DNA from: Psilocybe azurescens
Lineage: Eukaryota; Basidiomycota; Agaricomycetes; Agaricales; Agrocybaceae
Length of the DNA: 12,904 nt
Reading direction: 5' to 3'
NCBI GenBank assembly: GCA_023853785.1
Contig: JAJIRX010001052.1
Span: forward strand, 1-12,904
Shown here: piece by piece, positions 7,975-12,904 of the stretch
How positions within the stretch are numbered: the stretch's first letter is position 1
How the letters are laid out: each line of letters starts with the position of its first letter
Notes under the pieces: generated by a model
What the model was told of the DNA's origin: nothing
The model's input: only the letters and a program-made list of their open reading frames with translations
Databases searched by the model: none
Translations under genes and position numbers: made by a program

Positions 7975-9726
7975 TCATGACTCGCCTTCATCCGTTGTAT
8001 AGGCATCATCCGTATAATATACTTGCCGATCAGATCTGATATCGCCGTCCAATACTCTCTTAGATTCCCGAGTCCTGAGATCTGAGAGCCAGTATTTTAA
8101 TGAATCAAGCTCTGAGGATGAGAGGGAAGAGCGATCGTACTTCTGTGCGATAAAATGAGCGAAACCAAAAAACTGCAGTTACTCTGCGAACATACCTTCA
8201 AGAAATCCATAGCTAGAGAGCAGAACACAAACGGCGGTCTCCGTTGACGCCGAGGATGCATCTTGGGACACAGGTAATGCAGCGCACGTATTTCATTCAA
8301 TTTCTGCTGTGTCGGGATCGCATAAGACAGACACTTGATAAACGGTAGAAAACATTTCTTTGTGATTGTTTTCCAGCCCGAGTCTTCTTCGAAATTGGCG
8401 TTCAGCGCAGCGTATTGATTTTTACAAGCATGGTCAAAATTAATGCGGCTAGATGAGGATACCAGTTGTAAGGGCTGATGACTGAGCTGAGTTCCCCTCC
8501 CGCCAACACTTGTTCGTGGAACTCAGATATCCATCCGTGGAAGTTGTAACCACTGAAATCGACAATTGGAATGTCGAATTTATCCAGAGGCTTCTCCTCA
8601 ACAAAGGAGTACGTTGCGTTATGGGATGGAGGGATTATATGTAAAGATACAGATGGAGTGGAGACGCTATCACTGTATATCTAAAGATTAGAGAAATAGG
8701 CGCCTGTGAAACGTGGCGAGTAGGCGATTTCGAATATTCTTTTCGCAGAGCATAGCATTGTTCGAGGAAGGCTACTATCGTATTCTCTGATAACATCTTT
8801 GCTGTGTCCGGTCTGGTATAGATGCAAGGGATAAAGTAGTGACCGGAATATGATTATATTGGCACTCACCATATGCCTGTTGAACCAACCCAACACAGCC
8901 AACACCAAATCAATCGAGATTTCAGGGTCGCGTAAACAATCCCCGAAAGAGGTATCCATTATGATGTTCAGTATTTCCATTTTCTTCGGATCTTCGAAGT
9001 ATTCTTTGGAGTGTATGTCCGAAATTCGACTGTATCGTGAGAAGCGGTCGGCAGTATGCACGAGCTTCCATTGGTCTTGAATTAACAATTGGTCATCACT
9101 GCTGTGGAATATCCTGTTAAAGCACTGAGCACTGAAACTCACTATCTGATGGTCCCATGCTCCAACATGTTGATTTTTCTGACAATGGCCTTGGACCTTA
9201 TGCTCCACGGCCAAAAAGACATATAGCCTAAATAGCCTCTTTCACTTTCACCATGGTAGAAATCAAGGTATATCAAATCAGGGAGTTGTTGGAGATCAGA
9301 TATTATGGTATCAAGACCTATATCCATTGATTCCGAGATATTCCCGATGCTATTCACTGAGGCGACCAAAGATTCAGAACCGTATAAAGCAATGTGTGCG
9401 AAGGTTGCTGAAATTTTGGGTGATCGGTCCATGATCTGCTTCGCTGAAAATTTTGAGCACTGTTGAGAACGTCTGTGAGAGACTAGTTGAGGTAGATATC
9501 TGTGCATATTACGCCAATTTGGACCGTCCTCGGTCCACATATATCTCAGCGTGGCAACAAAAGACAAGACAACGCTCGTAAACCAGTACACATGACTTGC
9601 TTGGGTGACATGCGAAGGATTGCGACCGCAGATCGTGTGAAGGCTTTCGCAAAGTGCCTCTAATGAACCGACAATAGATCTGGCATCGCGTCCGATCCAC
9701 GACATACGCTTAAGTCTACCGAGCAT
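7975..9726 (-). pseudogene. Unknown-family fungal gene, four exons, one stop and one frameshift
   Basis: I do not recognise the family. Exons that fit in phase are 9726-9143, 9101-8870, 8812-8196 and 8142-7975 (TGA). The introns are 41, 57 and 53 nt, with donors GTGAGT, GTGAGT and GTATGT. The first intron has a TTTAAC branch site and a CCACAG acceptor. Exon 3 contains an in-frame TAG (8683-8681, after GAYFSNL) with clear coding continuation in the same frame (IYSDSVSTPSVSL, then EFHEQVLAGGELSS). It also lacks one base at a T4 run (8436-8439), after which the frame resumes as FDHACKNQYAALN. Its 617 bases become 618 with one base added, which fits the phases on both sides. The last exon encodes SELDSLKYWLSDL and an acidic tail. 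The start is the first ATG in the open part. An upstream exon is possible, because an acceptor-like TTCTGACAG precedes the frame at about 9751. Total about 533 codons. Confidence 0.6.
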
Positions 9727-9796
9727 CTTACGATACGCTGATAGTCCGATGCTGTCAGAAAATGTGTATATCAATGTTTTTATCTATTTTGAATAC

Positions 9797-10112
9797 TGGA
9801 AGATATCCCAAAGCCTCATGTCTTTACTTTCACTACGAGCACTAATATGCCCCCTACACGACCCGAGATGCCTGAGATTTCACGCGTCCATTTTTTGAGT
9901 CGCAAACCTGGCCAATGTTTACACATACCTTGGGAAAAGGACCATGCATAGAAATGGTATTATGGCACAAGATGGAACATCTGCGGATGTTTTGGCCGCA
10001 CACCTCTCTCGTGCTCTGTCGACGGGTGGTCAGACGGGATCACTGGAACGTCTCGATGATGCATTTTAGTATCACAGTGTTTGTCTTTAAATTGGGGCTG
10101 CTAGTAGCGTAA
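9797..10112 (+). pseudogene. Inverted, truncated copy of the HNH-like gene's 3' end
   Basis: The plus strand here matches the minus strand of 5092-4800. Identity is uninterrupted for 47 bases at the start (from TGGAAGATATCCC), followed by diverged but collinear sequence that includes TGAGATTTCACGCGT and GGAACATCTGCGGAT. It corresponds to the last two thirds of the final exon plus roughly 40 bases of 3' flank. An extra C after ATGCCCC shifts the frame within about 20 codons, and no upstream exons are present, so it cannot encode the domain. It begins about 70 bases from the 5' end of the unknown minus-strand gene, and the two are divergent. Confidence 0.85.
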
Positions 10113-10465
10113 GTCGATGATTAGTGCTAAACGGTTTCCGGTATAAAGTTCAGGCCCCATCCAGGTCTCTTACTTCGTAATCTGTTTCAGGCGATCCAGC
10201 CAATACCGAACACAGCCTAAGTCGCCTTGAACACTCAATTATATACGGCAAAGCTAAATCTTACACATCAAAGACAGAAAAATTCCCTTACATATCATCC
10301 CTGTAATGAACGTGGCGTCTACTTAAACCCCAAACTGTTGATTGATTAGAAGATTGCGACGCTATATGCAGTGTATCTCAGTGATGTTGTGGATTTCAAG
10401 CTGCTGTATGGCGTGCCCATCGCTGGTCGCAGGTGGCACCGCACTCAGAAAGCGTTTGGTGTAAG
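10113..10465. other. Unassigned spacer between inverted fragment and duplication copy 2
   Basis: AT-rich, with frequent stops in all frames. I see no gene, RNA or repeat. The left edge of duplication copy 2 falls near its end. Confidence 0.4.
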
Positions 10466-11129
10466 CAGCATTTTAATATTTCGGGTTTTCGGTGAGATTC
10501 ATGGTTGCGGTGCATTGGGGCGTTGCTCTTCGCAGTGATTTATATCTTCTTTTGTTCTACGCTGGGCTGGGTCAATGCTGCTGGAGCTTGTACATATGCT
10601 CTATTATGGAACAGTCTGAGCCGCCGGCAATGTGTAGCATAAAACTTCGCAATCCAACTTTCTTTCAGTGTCAGTGTTGTAAGTCGAAGTTAAGCGTCCC
10701 ATGGATCCGTTGAACAACATATGACATACGACAGACACATGCACGCATCTCTGTGCTACCACTCTCCCGTCCGAAATGCTCTTCTAACCCAAAGAGCCCA
10801 GAGCCCAGAGCTCAAGCTTAAGGTAGAGGTCCTCACAAGCCTCAATCCGAACAATCACAACCACAACCATACGCCATCGCACATGCCACTGCACACTGCA
10901 AACACTTCAAATCTGAGTTACACATCCCACGATTCAAGGAGCAAGAAACAGACATTCGATTCCAAACGCAACGACACAAAAATATGGCTACAATATTCCG
11001 AACACGGGAGCAATTACCTAACGGCAGACAGAAATCTAGCGGCGGGGTGCGATAATATACCGATACGAGCGGGGAATGGGGGTTAGGAGACACGACACGG
11101 GACACGGGAATAGAAGGCTACAGTTATAC

Positions 11130-11375
11130 GAAACACGAAACGAGACGAGGGTGGGGAATAGTGTTGAGTCACGAAGCAAGACGGAACAGAAGCAAAGCGA
11201 GGTGTAAGGCTACATTTGGATATAATCAGAAACAAGAATGAGAAAGACGAGATTGAAAAAGGAAAAAAAGAAAGGAAGACGTGTAAGCAGTGTATGTATG
11301 TATGTATATGTATGTATGTCGAGAAGATATAAAGAAAAAGAAAAAGAAGGAAGGAGGGGAAGGAGGTATATCAGC
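11130..11375. other. Purine-rich 3' flank with GTAT microsatellite, copy 2
   Basis: A/G-rich plus strand, with a GTAT-type tetranucleotide repeat at about 11291-11319. It is equivalent to 1440-1895 of copy 1. No gene is seen. Confidence 0.5.
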
Positions 11376-11621
11376 ACGACATTTTCATGCATGGAGACGA
11401 CGAGGGCGAGGGATAGGAAGGGCATGAACGAAGGGGAATGGATAGAAGACACAGTGAGTGTATAGCCGGACTGAACACGAGGGACGACGATGGCGATGAC
11501 GGCGGCTAAGATAGTCGAGGCGAAGGGACGGGCGGCCTGGCCGAATACGAACACAAACAAGAAGCGCGAGACAAAAGACAAAAGGAAAGCGAGACGACAG
11601 CGAGGGCTGGCAAGCTAGGCT

Positions 11622-12904
11622 TTACGCAGACGCCGTATAATACCCGCCCTCGGCCCCAAACGCCCCGTGCTCATGCTCATGCTCATGCTCACTGTTTTTC
11701 GCGACAGGATCCACGTCGTAAGTGTAGTACCCCTGCTGATACTCCTGGTGGTGGTGGTGGTACTGCTGCTGCTGGGACACGTCGTATGACGAGTCCGGCG
11801 CTGCGTAGAGGTTGTCGCCGTCAAAGTGCATGTACGCGCTCATGTCGAGGCTGTCCATCCGTCCCGGCGCCGTCGCCTGGCTCCTTCCCATCATGCGTCG
11901 CCATCGTCGACGACGAGGAAGAGCTGCCAGCCGTAGTAGTGGCAGGCGTCTGGCAGCCCGCCCCCGCCGCACTCACCGGCGACGCGCCCTCGGAGGAGGA
12001 AGTGGAGATGGAGGAAGGCGGGACCTGGGTGGGCGAGTAGTCCGCGAGGTTCACAGAGGTGTCGATGCGCGCCAAGGCGGTAGGGGGATCGCAATATCGA
12101 GGCCGAGTCCTAGTCCTAATCCGAGTGACTGCGACGGTGGGGTAGCGTGGACGTCCGGACCAGGATTCAAAGCATCAGAGCGCTCGCCCCACTCCCACTC
12201 CCGGCGCCGCTCGCGCTCGCGCTTGAACCGAACGAGAAATCGGAGAACAGGCCTGACTCGACGTCCGGTAGCGGACTCGGGTCCCGCTCCACCTGCATTC
12301 CGCCCATATTCGCAGCATACCCCATGGAGGTATAGTCAAAGTCCCCATGGAGAGCGGCATCGTCCACGCGCGCATCAACACGCCCTGCGCGCTCGACGCC
12401 CTCCTCTGCCCGAGCCCGAGCGACGAGCGCGGGGTGGTCTGGGTCATGAACGGGAGGAGGGGTATCCGCCTTGCTGGGCTTGCGGCTGCTGTTGCTGGCC
12501 CTGCTGCTGGACGTAAGACGCATTTTGCAGAGAGTGCGAGTGGTGGTGCACCGGGACGGGGTGGAACAGCTGGGGCTGTGTTTGCGGGAAGAACGACGCG
12601 CCTGCGGTGTAAACTCGGGTATGGGCGCGAACTCGTAGTCCCTGTGCCTGCGCCTGCGCCTGTGCTGGGCGTTGTAGACGAGGAAGAGGAAGGCGCGAAC
12701 GGGTTCGTGAACTGCTCGCCCTGCTGCTGCCGCTGGAATCCGAACGCCTGCTGCTGCTGGGTAAACCGTGCGATGGACCCGACGGGCGATGCCGCGCGCG
12801 AGAGGTGGGGCACGGTAGGGAATGGCACGCTTCCGCTCCCGCTGGGTAGGATTGGGATAGGACATGTAGGACTGCCACTCGTTCGGGAGGGCACGGAGGA
12901 TGAC
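11622..12904 (-). pseudogene. Low-complexity Gln/His/Gly/Ser-rich protein, copy 2, partial and frameshifted
   Basis: Homologue of the gene at 2263-3671, with the N-terminal part cut off by the window. Reading from the edge: SSSVPSRTSGSP, a Gln tract, EQFTNPFAPSSSSS, then a frame change in a GGCGCA repeat (about 12640-12665) to YEFAPIPEFT. Near 12600 one base is missing compared with copy 1, and the frame passes to SFFPQTQPQLFHPVP and a Gln-rich run. Near 12450 it changes again to PPVHDPDHPALVARA, RVDARVDDAALHGDFDY, GGMQVERDPSPLPD and GLFSDFSFG. Two more changes (about 12170 and 11870) lead to the C-terminus: MDSLDMSAYMHFDGDNLY, poly-Gln, poly-His, YTYDVDPVAKN, a His-Glu repeat and GGYYTASA with TAA at 11622. 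I found no GT..AG pairs that would remove the changes. It therefore looks decayed too, unless base-calling errors are frequent here. Function unknown. Confidence 0.65.
11669..11691. repeat. GCTCAT hexanucleotide repeat (His-Glu coding)
   Basis: Nearly four tandem units that encode alternating His-Glu on the minus strand, just before the C-terminus of the copy 2 gene. Copy 1 has a single Pro-Glu-His equivalent, so the repeat expanded in copy 2 or contracted in copy 1. Confidence 0.8.

Larger units (their letters stand above)
10466..12904. repeat. Segmental duplication, copy 2 (direct orientation, truncated by window)
   Basis: Collinear with 632-3496 in the same orientation: leader block, purine-rich 3' flank and minus-strand low-complexity gene. 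It is more GC- and CpG-rich than copy 1 in the gene portion and lacks the 877-1225 segment. The right end lies beyond the window. Confidence 0.85.

Noticed and set aside
7596..8039. 147-codon plus-strand frame with a hydrophobic start, resembling a membrane protein
   Set aside because: It starts at TTG, has no early ATG and overlaps the last exon of the minus-strand gene, which is supported by three in-phase introns.
11812..12516. 234-codon plus-strand Arg-rich frame
   Set aside because: Antisense shadow of the GC-rich copy 2 gene. High GC removes stop codons, and copy 1 has no matching long frame.

Overview
The window looks like nuclear DNA of a filamentous basidiomycete, probably an agaricomycete. 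Reasons: short introns (about 40-70 nt, GT..AG, often with a TTAAC- or CTAAC-like branch site), mixed GC content, low-complexity Gln/His/Gly/Ser-rich coding sequence, and a gene that resembles the HNH_2-type proteins expanded in Agaricomycetes. I see no bacterial-style operons, no tRNA or rRNA and no CRISPR array. No gene in the window reads through intact.

Layout. (1) 1-630: AT-rich, with no gene I can name and one exon-like stretch. (2) About 632-3670: copy 1 of a direct segmental duplication. It holds a short conserved leader block, a long purine-rich block that would be the 3' flank of the gene, and a GC-rich minus-strand low-complexity gene (2263-3671) broken by stops and frameshifts. 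(3) 3672-4838: upstream region of that gene and unassigned sequence. (4) 4839 to about 6192, minus: an HNH_2-like protein gene whose five exons I can join in phase, with one extra base in exon 4 and both expected catalytic histidines missing. (5) About 6200-7970: unassigned, with a few open stretches. (6) 7975-9726, minus: a gene of unknown family, four exons, about 533 codons, with one in-frame stop and one missing base. (7) 9797-10112, plus: an inverted, frameshifted partial copy of the 3' end of the HNH-like gene. (8) About 10466-12904: copy 2 of the segmental duplication, with the same minus-strand low-complexity gene (11622 to beyond the right edge), also frameshifted but by different lesions.

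The region reads as a duplicated, rearranged and decaying part of a fungal genome rather than a working gene cluster. The two large copies lie in the same direction about 9.8 kb apart and flank the HNH-like gene and the unknown gene. A small inverted duplication links those two inner genes. The most useful results here are the exon structures of the two inner genes, whose pieces have no ATG of their own and are easy to miss, and the evidence that each copied element has decayed independently. Both inner genes also differ from an open frame by one base in an A/T homopolymer, so base-calling error has to be excluded before they are called pseudogenes.
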